NCBI RefSeq assembly: GCF_001431295.2
Contig: NZ_LKAJ02000001.1
Span: 124,001 to 188,000 of the forward strand
Source: Candidatus Berkiella aquae
GTDB taxonomy: Bacteria > Pseudomonadota > Gammaproteobacteria > Berkiellales > Berkiellaceae
Direction of reading: 5' to 3'
Length of the DNA stretch: 64,000 bases
Numbering within the stretch: position 1 is the stretch's first letter; every line of letters starts with the position of its first letter. The translations under genes were made by a program, and so were the position numbers. This document shows positions 53,820 to 61,941 of the stretch, in pieces. The notes under the pieces were generated by a model. It searched no databases, was not told the origin of the DNA, and saw nothing but the letters and a program-made list of their open reading frames with translations.

Positions 53820-54729
53820 GCGCTGTTGCCATCGATAATTGTGCTAAGGTGACATCAAACAAGGCTTTCAGATCGGAAGCATCTTTAGAGCCACCGACGG
53901 TAAAAGGCAAAACAATAACAGGAATATTGGTTTTTTGGCTCAACCATTTCGCTGCATTTTGTGATTCATAAGGCGAGCAAATGATAGCCTTTATCTTTTG
54001 ATCCTGGATTTGAGCGTAAAGATTGCTAAGATGTGAAGCTGAGGGTGGGATCCCAGGTTTTGGCTCTAAAGTTGACACTTGCTTTAAACCTAACCAGTCA
54101 TTTAAATAGATCCAACTGTGATGATAAACCACAATAGGCATCGCTTGTAATTGTTTTGCTTGTTGCTGCCAACTAATCAGCGCTTTTTCCCAATCTTGTT
54201 TAAAATGTTGATAGTTTGCCTCATAGGCATTGGCATGCTTAGGATCGAGCTGGGAAAGTCTTGCACTGAGTGCTTTAGCAATCGGTAGATAATTGCGAGG
54301 ATCCAGTTGAATATGGGGGTTACCACTGGCATGGACATCACCGTGGATACGATCTAATGAGGTAGGTACGTCAAGCAATTTTACATAATCAGCCGCCATG
54401 AAATAACCAGGCTGTCCACTGAGAATTTTAGGATTATTGGCTTTTGCTTGTATCATCGGCAACCAACCACTCTCTAGTTCTGCGCCGGTACAAACGATTA
54501 AATCCGCGCGGCGAGCCTGAGCCGTTAAGCTTGGACGCGCCTCGATTTGATGAGGATCTTGTAATGCGGTGGTCGCTTGCGTCACGCTTACATGTGGCGC
54601 GCCTAGCGTGTTAACTAAGGCTGCCCATTCTGGTTCACAAGCAAATACTTTTAAGTTTGCAAAAACGGGCAATGAAAACCCTAGTGCACATAAAAATAAG
54701 GTTATTTTTTTAAAAATCATGTGCACCAT
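53806..54729 (-). CDS. znuA: Zinc ABC transporter substrate-binding protein ZnuA-like
   Basis: About 305 residues, periplasmic, with signal peptide FKKITLFLCALGFSLPVFA. Metal-ligand motifs are in family order: DPHQIEARPS, GNPHIQLDP, VVYHHSWIYL and a late acidic residue region (ICSPYESQNAAKWL). The usual His-rich loop is short (HGDVHASG). Starts at ATG 54729, GTG 54726 and ATG 54720 are all possible; spacing to GGAG favours GTG 54726. The gene overlaps the outer-membrane barrel gene upstream and znuB downstream. Confidence 0.92.
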   Translation of the reverse strand: MVHMIFKKITLFLCALGFSLPVFANLKVFACEPEWAALVNTLGAPHVSVTQATTALQDPHQIEARPSLTAQARRADLIVCTGAELESGWLPMIQAKANNPKILSGQPGYFMAADYVKLLDVPTSLDRIHGDVHASGNPHIQLDPRNYLPIAKALSARLSQLDPKHANAYEANYQHFKQDWEKALISWQQQAKQLQAMPIVVYHHSWIYLNDWLGLKQVSTLEPKPGIPPSASHLSNLYAQIQDQKIKAIICSPYESQNAAKWLSQKTNIPVIVLPFTVGGSKDASDLKALFDVTLAQLSMATAHDHG

Positions 54730-55939
54730 GCGCTCCTAAATTAACGATAAATTGCAACATATATTGTTTGTTAAGCGTAGGAAGTGAATGGTCGAGATTA
54801 TGCTGGAAACGAATTCGACTAAATTCGCTTGGGCTAAAATCGATCATGGCCGTTGTTTGATGCGGTTGATATCCATTAGGCAATAAGAATGTTTCGGTGA
54901 GAACTTCTTCATCGTTACCTTGGTTGCTGCTCCATAATCTGTCGTAACGAAGCCCTGCTCGCCAACGTGGCATAAATTTGTAAATAGCTTGCATATAATA
55001 GCCATTTTGATTGCTGATGAGTGTGCTGGCTTCATCGGCATCCAGAGCAACTAATCCTTTTTCTTTTCGGTGATAGATTTCACCTTGTAAGGTTAATTGA
55101 CGTGCATAAGGATTGCCATTGGGAGCCCATTTCCAGATAACATCCATGCCGATAGTATTACTTTTTCCTGAGAAGGCAAAATCACCATGTTCGTGACCAT
55201 GCTCGTGGTGATGATCGTGATAATGTCCACCTTGTAGCAAAGCTTCTCTTTCACTGGGGGCGGTATGAAGGAAAGAAATTCCCCATAACCAACTACTATT
55301 TTGCCCAAAGTCATCGCCGATATGGGTATAAAGACTGCAAGATCCTAAATGGTTACCTGAACCTGCAGCAGGAAAATTTTGACCAGGGAACGCTTCTGCT
55401 CCTAGTTCCCAATAGACAGGCGTAGGCGCAAGCCAACGTAATTGCACACCATCATCATAGTATTGATTATTATAAAAGGCTCTATAAATAAGGGGAGGAT
55501 CAACAAAATCCCATTGATGTTTATGATGATGATTTAAATAACCAAAGCCTGAATAAAAACGTCCAGCGGTGGCAGCAAACCCATAAGGAAGAGTTTGAGT
55601 GCGAATATAGGCTTCTTCGAGATCAATTTCGACATCACCATCATGTTGATGTAAAGCAATGGTCGCATTGCCATAAAAATAGGGATCGATGCTTGATTGA
55701 ATGTTAAGTTCAGCTTCATTAATGGCAAACCCGGGTGGGGTGATCGTTGCTTCATTGCCACGTTGAAAACCGGGTAAATAATAATCATCCGGATCAAAGC
55801 TTGACCAAGTAAAACCGCCGTTTAATACCAATGAGAGTTGGGGATTAAAAGAATGGGAATGGTTAACTTGAGTTGATTCCTGCGCTAGCAGCAAAGTAGG
55901 TAGACTAAGCAAAATAAATTTAAGCAACTGACCGCGCAC
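54710..55939 (-). CDS. Outer-membrane beta-barrel protein with His-rich loop (zinc uptake)
   Basis: A 409-residue protein. GTG 55939 gives the signal peptide MRGQLLKFILLSLPTLLLA; GAGGG lies 9 bases upstream. The mature part is made of alternating amphipathic strands and ends in Phe (LGAHGAHDF), as in porin-type barrels. A very His-rich external loop (HYHDHHHEHGHEHGD) and HHHKH suggest zinc capture. There is no TonB box or plug domain that I can see, so it is porin-like rather than ZnuD-like. First gene of the Zur-controlled operon. Confidence 0.82.
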   Translation of the reverse strand: MRGQLLKFILLSLPTLLLAQESTQVNHSHSFNPQLSLVLNGGFTWSSFDPDDYYLPGFQRGNEATITPPGFAINEAELNIQSSIDPYFYGNATIALHQHDGDVEIDLEEAYIRTQTLPYGFAATAGRFYSGFGYLNHHHKHQWDFVDPPLIYRAFYNNQYYDDGVQLRWLAPTPVYWELGAEAFPGQNFPAAGSGNHLGSCSLYTHIGDDFGQNSSWLWGISFLHTAPSEREALLQGGHYHDHHHEHGHEHGDFAFSGKSNTIGMDVIWKWAPNGNPYARQLTLQGEIYHRKEKGLVALDADEASTLISNQNGYYMQAIYKFMPRWRAGLRYDRLWSSNQGNDEEVLTETFLLPNGYQPHQTTAMIDFSPSEFSRIRFQHNLDHSLPTLNKQYMLQFIVNLGAHGAHDF

Positions 55940-55977
55940 GTAATTTGACCCTCAATGGTTATTATTATCGGGTTGGT

Positions 55978-55994
55978 ATGTTACAACATAACAA
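55978..55994. promoter_or_regulatory. Candidate Zur box
   Basis: ATGTTACAACATAACAA holds the palindrome TGTTA-N5-TAACA, close to the core of the gammaproteobacterial Zur site (ATGTTAT...ATAACAT). It lies about 40 bases upstream of the start of the barrel-znuA-znuB-zur operon, where a repressor would block transcription. Confidence 0.65.
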
Positions 55995-56007
55995 TTTGAA
56001 AGGAAAC

Positions 56008-56026
56008 GGGATGCCATTGGCATCCC
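56008..56026 (-). terminator. Terminator of the GH13-like gene
   Basis: GGGATGCC-ATT-GGCATCCC gives a perfect 8-bp stem just past the 3' end of the gene ending at 56032. On the minus strand it is followed by the T-rich GTTTCCTTT. Confidence 0.65.
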
Positions 56027-56031
56027 ATTGT

Positions 56032-58836
56032 TTATTTAAAAAAGGCAGAGCGTTGACCTGAGAGTTTACGAATATCCCTTAAGAGTTCATCTTCATCAGA
56101 ATCCTCATCAAAAGTAGCCATGCCTCTATCTTCACCGCCTTCGGACGAGCAATCACTCCATGACTTATTCTCATCATCAAAACTGCTATCAAAAAAATCA
56201 CTGCTTTCTGATTCTGAATGCGATGCAGAAGAAGTTGCGACGGGCGTCGATGTTGATTTTGGTACCTCGGGCAGCATAGCGCATTGCAATTTCATTGCAC
56301 TAAAACGAAGGAGTAAATCTTTAGAAACATCATTTTGTTCTGTTTGTGGTGAATCAAGTAATTCAAGTGTTGGTGATTGGCCAGTCATCGCACTACCGAA
56401 AATAGACTTTAAGATTTCATTTGAATAGGTCTCAGGAATGACTTTGGGTAGCGCCGGAGATAACAATGGTTCTTGTTGTTCAGGTAAAGGTTCAACAACA
56501 ATGTCAAAAGTATGCTGAGTGCCATCAATATCAACATGATACTCTTCAATATCACTATCCAGTTCAAGACGACCGGCAAAATAAAGATTGGCTGGACGTT
56601 GTTGATAGGTCGTTGAACCCATAATGCAACCATATGCTTTATGATAATCTGCAGATTGTTGAGCGACAGAGCTTGCATCTTCTTGAGGGAATCCTCGCTT
56701 TTGTAACCAAAGTGCAATTTTTTCCAAATCTTGTCTGCTAAAATGAATCGGCTTATGCGGATTCATATTTTGGATGATAACATCAGGGCGTGCATCATAT
56801 CCGGGTCCATTGAGTCTCACAGCGATTAAAATTTCGTTATTAACCGCTTTAAAGATTTCTGACCAGAACCCTATTTTACTGGGAGGCAGTCTACTCATAA
56901 TATTGTTAGTTTCGGCTAAAAAGCCAACGCTAGCAAAAGCTTGTAAACTTTGTGGTGCATTCCAGCGGTTTTCAAAAGAACAGGGGATATCATAATAATC
57001 ACGCATAGCAGGAGAGATGGCATCTGCTTTGCTTTCTATGGCATCCCAAAATCTATCGGTTGTTTTTTCAATGCCAGCATTCAGCTCATTATAAATATTG
57101 GCGATAAAAGAACTCAGAAATATTTCTTGATCAGCTGCGGTTAATCTTGTAAAAACCGTATTGAATTTCTTGTTAGTCACTGCTTGCACTGCCATATCAT
57201 GGACAACACGTGCTGCGATGTTTTTAAGGGGTGAAGTAAAAATACCAAGTTGTTTATTGGGGTATACGGGTTCACCGTTAGCACGAATAAAAACGCTAGG
57301 CTGATCGAAACTTGCGAATTCATCCCCCGATAGCATGAAATAACCACCACTGCCTGCATACACATTTGTTAAAAATCGATCTCTGAAGGCGATACCAAAA
57401 CGATTAATGGTATCATTGTAATGATCAGGGTCATGTAATTCAGCGATAATTTGTTGCACATAGAAATGAATAAAGGTTGATTTGATAACCTCTAAAGCCG
57501 CTTCGGACAGTGGGGCATAATTAGCAGTCTCTTTTTCTTGTATGAACGCTTGATAAGAATCATACAATGATTGGTTGTCACGCAATCTTTCAAAAGCAAG
57601 TTGACGACAAACGGTCATTGCACAACTGTAATGATCATGATTTCCAGTAAAGTTCACAACACCATGTTGCGCCATCGTCTGTTTATAATAATCTTCCTGA
57701 TTATAATTACCTCTTAAGCCACCATGCCATTCGCGTTCAGCATAATAGGAACTGCCGGTGATATGGGTGGCGCCAGCATTTTTTACTTTGCTTACAAATT
57801 CTTGAGGTGTCATATTTGAGAATAAGGCCTCTTCAAGAATAATAACAGGCCCAGGATTCTCTTGTTCTGCAACGCCTTGGCGGATGAGATCATAAACAGC
57901 AGAACGTAGTTGTTGAGGGATTTTTCCTACACAATCAATGCGAGCAGCACTAAATCCCCACTGCTTCACGTAGAGATCAATAAATGGGCGCCAATAAACA
58001 TTAATAATCTGAGGAATTTGCTGTAGAGCGAGTTCTTGTTCCGCAACAGGATAAGGTGCACCTCGTAGTGTGCCTAGCAATTTGCTATAAGAAAATGCGG
58101 TAGTGTCAGGATATGTTTTATCATCAAAGTTAAATAATTCTTTATTTTGTTCAATGAAGGGTGCATCAACAGCAAGATGATTAAGCACCACATCAAACAT
58201 GGGTGTAATACCCAATTGTTTAGCACGTGTTGTAAAAGCCTTCATCGCGCGGCTATCTAACAGCCTGATCCAGGTTTGTTGTTGAGCCATTACGTGATTA
58301 TAATTTTCTTCGAGCGAATGTTTTTTAGTCTCTAATGTGGTGAGTTGTGAGCTAAGAGAGGTAATTGTTTTTGCCACTTCGCTTGAATTTTTTCTTTTAT
58401 TAGAGCTGGTATTGCGAGCAACTTCTTGTTCTTTCTGCGAGATGTTTATTTTAAGCCTTCTTAGCTTGAGTCGTAAGTCTTTACATTGTTCAATAATTTT
58501 AGGATCGTAATTACCCAACTTTCTAATTTGTTTTCGCGTAGGAGTCATGTCTCCTTCTTCGTCACGCGCAACGACACTAAATCGTGGATCAATTAAAGTC
58601 GCATCAGCCATGGCATAGAGGCTGCCTTTTAGTTGTTGGCTTTGGCCTGTCAACATGTCCGTTTTATTGAGTACGAATTCACCAGAGAGATGAACAGGAT
58701 TAATCCAGACTGCATTAATACGATATTGATGAAGGCGAGATAAATATTTTGTCATTTCGTCGATATTTTTGAAATGAGCAGGAAACATGTTATAGCAACG
58801 CAGATTGCCATTGCCAGCAGAAGGAGCATTTAACAT
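56032..58836 (-). CDS. GH13 alpha-amylase-like protein with coiled-coil insert and acidic tail
   Basis: A 934-residue protein. The TIM-barrel motifs of family GH13 are all present: DVVLNH (215-220), the nucleophile Asp301 in GFSAARID, the acid/base Glu335 in VIILEE, and NHD (399-401). A charged coiled-coil insert (about 114-185) splits the barrel, and a C-terminal extension of about 180 residues is Ser/acidic-rich (SESESSDFFDSSFDDE). There is no signal peptide. It should act on alpha-glucans, perhaps glycogen of the host or itself. No glycogen genes adjoin it. Delivery to a host is conceivable but unproven. No clear ribosome-binding site precedes ATG 58836. Confidence 0.82.
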   Translation of the reverse strand: MLNAPSAGNGNLRCYNMFPAHFKNIDEMTKYLSRLHQYRINAVWINPVHLSGEFVLNKTDMLTGQSQQLKGSLYAMADATLIDPRFSVVARDEEGDMTPTRKQIRKLGNYDPKIIEQCKDLRLKLRRLKINISQKEQEVARNTSSNKRKNSSEVAKTITSLSSQLTTLETKKHSLEENYNHVMAQQQTWIRLLDSRAMKAFTTRAKQLGITPMFDVVLNHLAVDAPFIEQNKELFNFDDKTYPDTTAFSYSKLLGTLRGAPYPVAEQELALQQIPQIINVYWRPFIDLYVKQWGFSAARIDCVGKIPQQLRSAVYDLIRQGVAEQENPGPVIILEEALFSNMTPQEFVSKVKNAGATHITGSSYYAEREWHGGLRGNYNQEDYYKQTMAQHGVVNFTGNHDHYSCAMTVCRQLAFERLRDNQSLYDSYQAFIQEKETANYAPLSEAALEVIKSTFIHFYVQQIIAELHDPDHYNDTINRFGIAFRDRFLTNVYAGSGGYFMLSGDEFASFDQPSVFIRANGEPVYPNKQLGIFTSPLKNIAARVVHDMAVQAVTNKKFNTVFTRLTAADQEIFLSSFIANIYNELNAGIEKTTDRFWDAIESKADAISPAMRDYYDIPCSFENRWNAPQSLQAFASVGFLAETNNIMSRLPPSKIGFWSEIFKAVNNEILIAVRLNGPGYDARPDVIIQNMNPHKPIHFSRQDLEKIALWLQKRGFPQEDASSVAQQSADYHKAYGCIMGSTTYQQRPANLYFAGRLELDSDIEEYHVDIDGTQHTFDIVVEPLPEQQEPLLSPALPKVIPETYSNEILKSIFGSAMTGQSPTLELLDSPQTEQNDVSKDLLLRFSAMKLQCAMLPEVPKSTSTPVATSSASHSESESSDFFDSSFDDENKSWSDCSSEGGEDRGMATFDEDSDEDELLRDIRKLSGQRSAFFK

Positions 58837-58926
58837 AATGGTTTTTCTAACTAACTAAAAGAGTGAGGTAAATTATTTTAACACATTAGACAACAGACAA
58901 AACTTTTTCAGATAAGCGGTTTGTGT

Positions 58927-59682
58927 TTAACCAAAAAAAAGGCGTTTACAAGTAGAAGAGGAAGGCTTTGAACGACTTTCATCAACAGAGCTGTCGCTGT
59001 CAGGATCTTCGCTGCTTTCTAAATCATCGCTATTAAGCTTTTCGTCATCAGTTGAATAAGGGCTACACTCAATAGAAGGAGGCGCTGTTTGCATCAGTGT
59101 CATGTGCTTTGGCATATCAGCTTGCTCTATCCATGAAAGGGCGTGTTTGACCAAAAGATCATTTACGTAGGAAGAGCTAGGGAATTTTTTGCATAGCTTT
59201 TGGTGAAGAAATGCGGTTACTAGATTTCGCTTGGTAGGGGAACTGGTTTTTGTTGGCGAGTATCGTGGATCAAAAACATAGTTATATAACGCATGATTAA
59301 TATCGATTTCACCTAAACACAATTTATTAAATGCGAGCAAAACATTTCTGAAAGAGACGTTTTGAATGAAAGTGTTGTCTGTATTAGTAACGATTGGATA
59401 ATATTTTGCTAATAACTGTTCGAATGTATGAGAAGATAAGGAAACAGCTTTGATAATGATAAATTGACGCAGAGGACGCATATCAGGATGACTACTTGGC
59501 GCAGCGGCAACAAAATCTTCAAAATGAGGAAGGAGATGTTTTTCAAAATAGCTTTTCAGAACCGATTTTTGTGTATCAACGAGAGCATTTTGTCCGGCTT
59601 GAAAATAAGGCAATATAGGAGCCCCTACCTCAGGTGCTTCATCATAATTTAAGGCACTACTTGCAGGGCCGCTATACATCAT
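58927..59682 (-). CDS. Hypothetical protein with acidic C-terminus and basic end
   Basis: A 251-residue protein, predicted helical over 25-200, of no recognised family. The C-terminal 50 residues are Ser/Asp/Glu-rich (DDEKLNSDDLESSEDPDSDS), like the tail of the GH13-like protein downstream, and the end is STCKRLFFG. It lies 90 bases upstream of the GH13-like gene on the same strand, so the two may be co-transcribed. There is no signal peptide or membrane helix. Confidence 0.65.
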   Translation of the reverse strand: MMYSGPASSALNYDEAPEVGAPILPYFQAGQNALVDTQKSVLKSYFEKHLLPHFEDFVAAAPSSHPDMRPLRQFIIIKAVSLSSHTFEQLLAKYYPIVTNTDNTFIQNVSFRNVLLAFNKLCLGEIDINHALYNYVFDPRYSPTKTSSPTKRNLVTAFLHQKLCKKFPSSSYVNDLLVKHALSWIEQADMPKHMTLMQTAPPSIECSPYSTDDEKLNSDDLESSEDPDSDSSVDESRSKPSSSTCKRLFFG

Positions 59683-60130
59683 TAATATCCAAAGCTAAAA
59701 CGATAACCAACTATTATAGAGAAGATGCGCTCTTGAATCAAAAAGATATCAATTTAAGAGCATAATTTACTTTAGGTGAATATCAACGAGAATAATGTTA
59801 GTTGATGGCCTCACGCTAGAGATTAAAATTACGTGTATACTTTCCTATGAATAACTGATTGCGATGGAACTTACACATCAGATATTAAATAATCTTGATC
59901 AATTCATAACAGGATGATTTCAGTAATATATCATTTTTCATTTGCGAGAAATGCACAGCTTAAATTTGCCGTGTTCAAGAGCAATTTATTTTATTATGCA
60001 CATGTAAAAATAGATTGAAAAATTGCAACCATTGGCTTCAAAAATATTTTGCTCAACTATAGATAAATTAGCAATGAAATCCGCTTATAGGTCTATGATA
60101 AAAGAGTAAGATGCAGGAGCAAATAATTTA
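59683..60130. other. Intergenic spacer upstream of the double-glycine peptide
   Basis: About 450 AT-rich bases between divergent genes. No ORF with a ribosome-binding site, RNA gene or strong hairpin was seen. GGAG about 12 bases before 60131 is the probable ribosome-binding site of the peptide gene. Confidence 0.5.
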
Positions 60131-60358
60131 ATGAATATATTAAATTCAGAAGAAATCTATCATGTCAGTGGTGGAGACGCCGCACTTGTTTTAGCATTAG
60201 CAGGGACTGCTGTTTTAATCATGGCAATAGAAACTTATTTTCTCACTCATACTCGCTTAACTTTTGAAGCTATCGATCTTTCCTCTTTGTCTTCAGAAGA
60301 AGCATATGAATTAGGCATAACGCATGCCTTATATTATTGCAATTATCATTGCTTCTAA
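60131..60358 (+). CDS. Second small double-glycine-leader peptide (bacteriocin-like)
   Basis: A 75-residue product beginning MNILNSEEIYHVSGG, a double-glycine leader (Leu/Ile/Val spacing, GG at 14-15). Right after the GG lies a hydrophobic helix (DAALVLALAGTAVLIMAIE), as in membrane-active class II bacteriocins; the end is Cys/Tyr-rich (YYCNYHCF). Its length equals that of the peptide at 4257, but the mature parts are unrelated. No transporter or immunity gene is adjacent. Toxin, signal or effector roles are all possible. Confidence 0.65.
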   Translation: MNILNSEEIYHVSGGDAALVLALAGTAVLIMAIETYFLTHTRLTFEAIDLSSLSSEEAYELGITHALYYCNYHCF

Positions 60359-60397
60359 CTTGAATTTTTAATTGCAGGACATCCAAAAATTCAAGTT
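60357..60397 (+). terminator. 13-bp inverted repeat with a REP-like core after the peptide gene
   Basis: AACTTGAATTTTT (60357-60369) and AAAAATTCAAGTT (60385-60397) form a perfect 13-bp stem overlapping the stop codon. The loop holds GGACATCC, and GGACATCCAAAAAT (60377-60390) is a copy of the repeat found at 29750 and 52447. It may be both a terminator and the left boundary of the transposase unit. Confidence 0.65.
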
Positions 60398-60453
60398 GAT
60401 ATCTGTACTCTTTGTGTTTATATTACACATATTGCAGTACAGGATGTTGATGT

Positions 60454-61437
60454 ATGACAACCGCTCGCTCCCATCAAATCGATTTAAGCGCTACGCCTTA
60501 TTATCATTGCATGACCCGCTGCGTGCGCCGTGCTTACTTATGCGGTCATAATAAGGAGACAGGAAAAGATTATTCCTATCGTAAAGATTGGATAGTCTCA
60601 CGAATTAAATATTTAGCTGATATTTTTGCTATTCATATCTGTGCTTATGCCGTCATGAGTAATCATTATCATCTCGTCTTATTTGTTAATGACACATTGG
60701 CTTCGCAATGGAGCGAAGAAGAAGTGCAGTCACGCTGGGGCCAGATTTTTCCTCAAGATGCAAAATCATTAAGCAGCTATTCAAAGAAGGAAGCAGCTTA
60801 TAAAGTCTCTTTATGGCGGCATCGTTTAATGGATATTAGTTGGTTTATGCGTTGTCTAAATGAAAAAATTGCAAGAGCATCAAATAAGGAAGATGAAACC
60901 AAAGGTCGCTTTTGGGAAGGACGCTTTAAATCCCAAGCATTATTAGATGAAGGAGCAGTTTTAAGTGCCATGGCTTATGTCGATTTAAATCCTATTCGTG
61001 CTAAAACAGCTGAAGCATTAGAAACTTCTGATTTTACTTCCATTCAAGAACGTTTGCGGATGTTGGCTAAACAATTAAAGCAAAAGAAAGCTATTAATAA
61101 AACACAACAACCAAAGCACTTAATGCCATTAAAAACACCTCACCAACATCGAATGCCAAAGATTGATTTTGCATTAAAGGATTATCTAGATTTAGTTGAT
61201 TCAACAGGACGTGTAATACGTGAAGGAAAAAGAGGTGTGATCCCTCAAAAAGTATTACCGATATTATCTCGTTTAAATTTGAATTCTAAAGAGTGGGTTA
61301 ACATGGTTGAACATTTACAAAATCGCTTTTCTTATGCCATTGGACATAGTGCTATATTACTTGAGTTCAATTGTGAGAGACGACATCATGGACCCAAGGG
61401 CATCAGCACGGCAAGAAATAGTTATTGTATTGCATAA
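60454..61437 (+). mobile_element. REP-associated tyrosine transposase (RAYT, Y1/HUH type)
   Basis: A complete 327-residue transposase of the IS200-like RAYT group. It starts with the typical YYHCMTRCVRRAYLCG, has the HUH metal site HYH (71-73) in AVMSNHYHLVLF, and the conserved later block KGRFWEGRFKSQALLDEGAV with AYVDLNPIRA. RAYTs are single-copy enzymes that process short palindromic REP repeats. GGACATCC-type repeats flank it in opposite orientation (60377 and 61823) and occur elsewhere in the window, so they are its likely substrates. No frameshift is seen. Confidence 0.93.
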
Positions 61438-61441
61438 CACT

Positions 61442-61789
61442 CTACAAGACTGGGCTGCCGTTAGGTACTTGCTTTGAAGGATGTAACAAGATAGTACCAT
61501 TTTCTTTCGATACGCAAGCAAGCACCAGCACTTCAGAAGTAATGCCAGCGATATTTTTGGGCATAAAATTCATGACAGCAATAATTTGACATCCAATAAG
61601 ATCATCTGGTGAGTAATGTTCTGTAATCTGTGCAGAACTTGTCTTTATTCCTAAATCTCCGAAATCAATTTCTAATACATAAGCAGGTTTGCGAGCCTTA
61701 TGGTTCATGATTGCAGTAATGATAGTACCTGCGTGCATTCTTACTTTTGTAAAATCATTAAAATCAATAATATTTGAATGATGACTCAT
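61442..61789 (-). CDS. csaA: CsaA-like tRNA-binding domain protein
   Basis: A 115-residue protein matching CsaA throughout: FNDFTKVRMHAGTIITA, KARKPAYVLEIDFGDLGIK in pieces, SSAQITEHY, LIGCQIIAVMNF, and SEVLVLACV. CsaA has an OB-fold, dimerises and binds tRNA or acts as a chaperone for preproteins in Bacillus. The length is normal. It is convergent with the transposase gene, 4 bases apart, and lies inside the pair of inverted REP-like repeats. Confidence 0.95.
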   Translation of the reverse strand: MSHHSNIIDFNDFTKVRMHAGTIITAIMNHKARKPAYVLEIDFGDLGIKTSSAQITEHYSPDDLIGCQIIAVMNFMPKNIAGITSEVLVLACVSKENGTILLHPSKQVPNGSPVL

Positions 61790-61822
61790 GACTTCTCCTG
61801 AGATGAAAGGGGGAAATAAAAA

Positions 61823-61836
61823 TATGGATGTCCTAT
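61823..61836. repeat. REP-like half-site TATGGATGTCCTAT
   Basis: Inverted relative to the copy at 60377-60390. Together they bracket the transposase and csaA, about 1.45 kb apart. Confidence 0.6.
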
Positions 61837-61941
61837 GATTGAATAGGTAATTTAGTCTGATGTCAAGATTTGACTACTTCCCTCTAAGTAGGATGATTTG
61901 CTATGATTGACGCCAGTAAAAAAACTGGATTGGAGTAGCAA

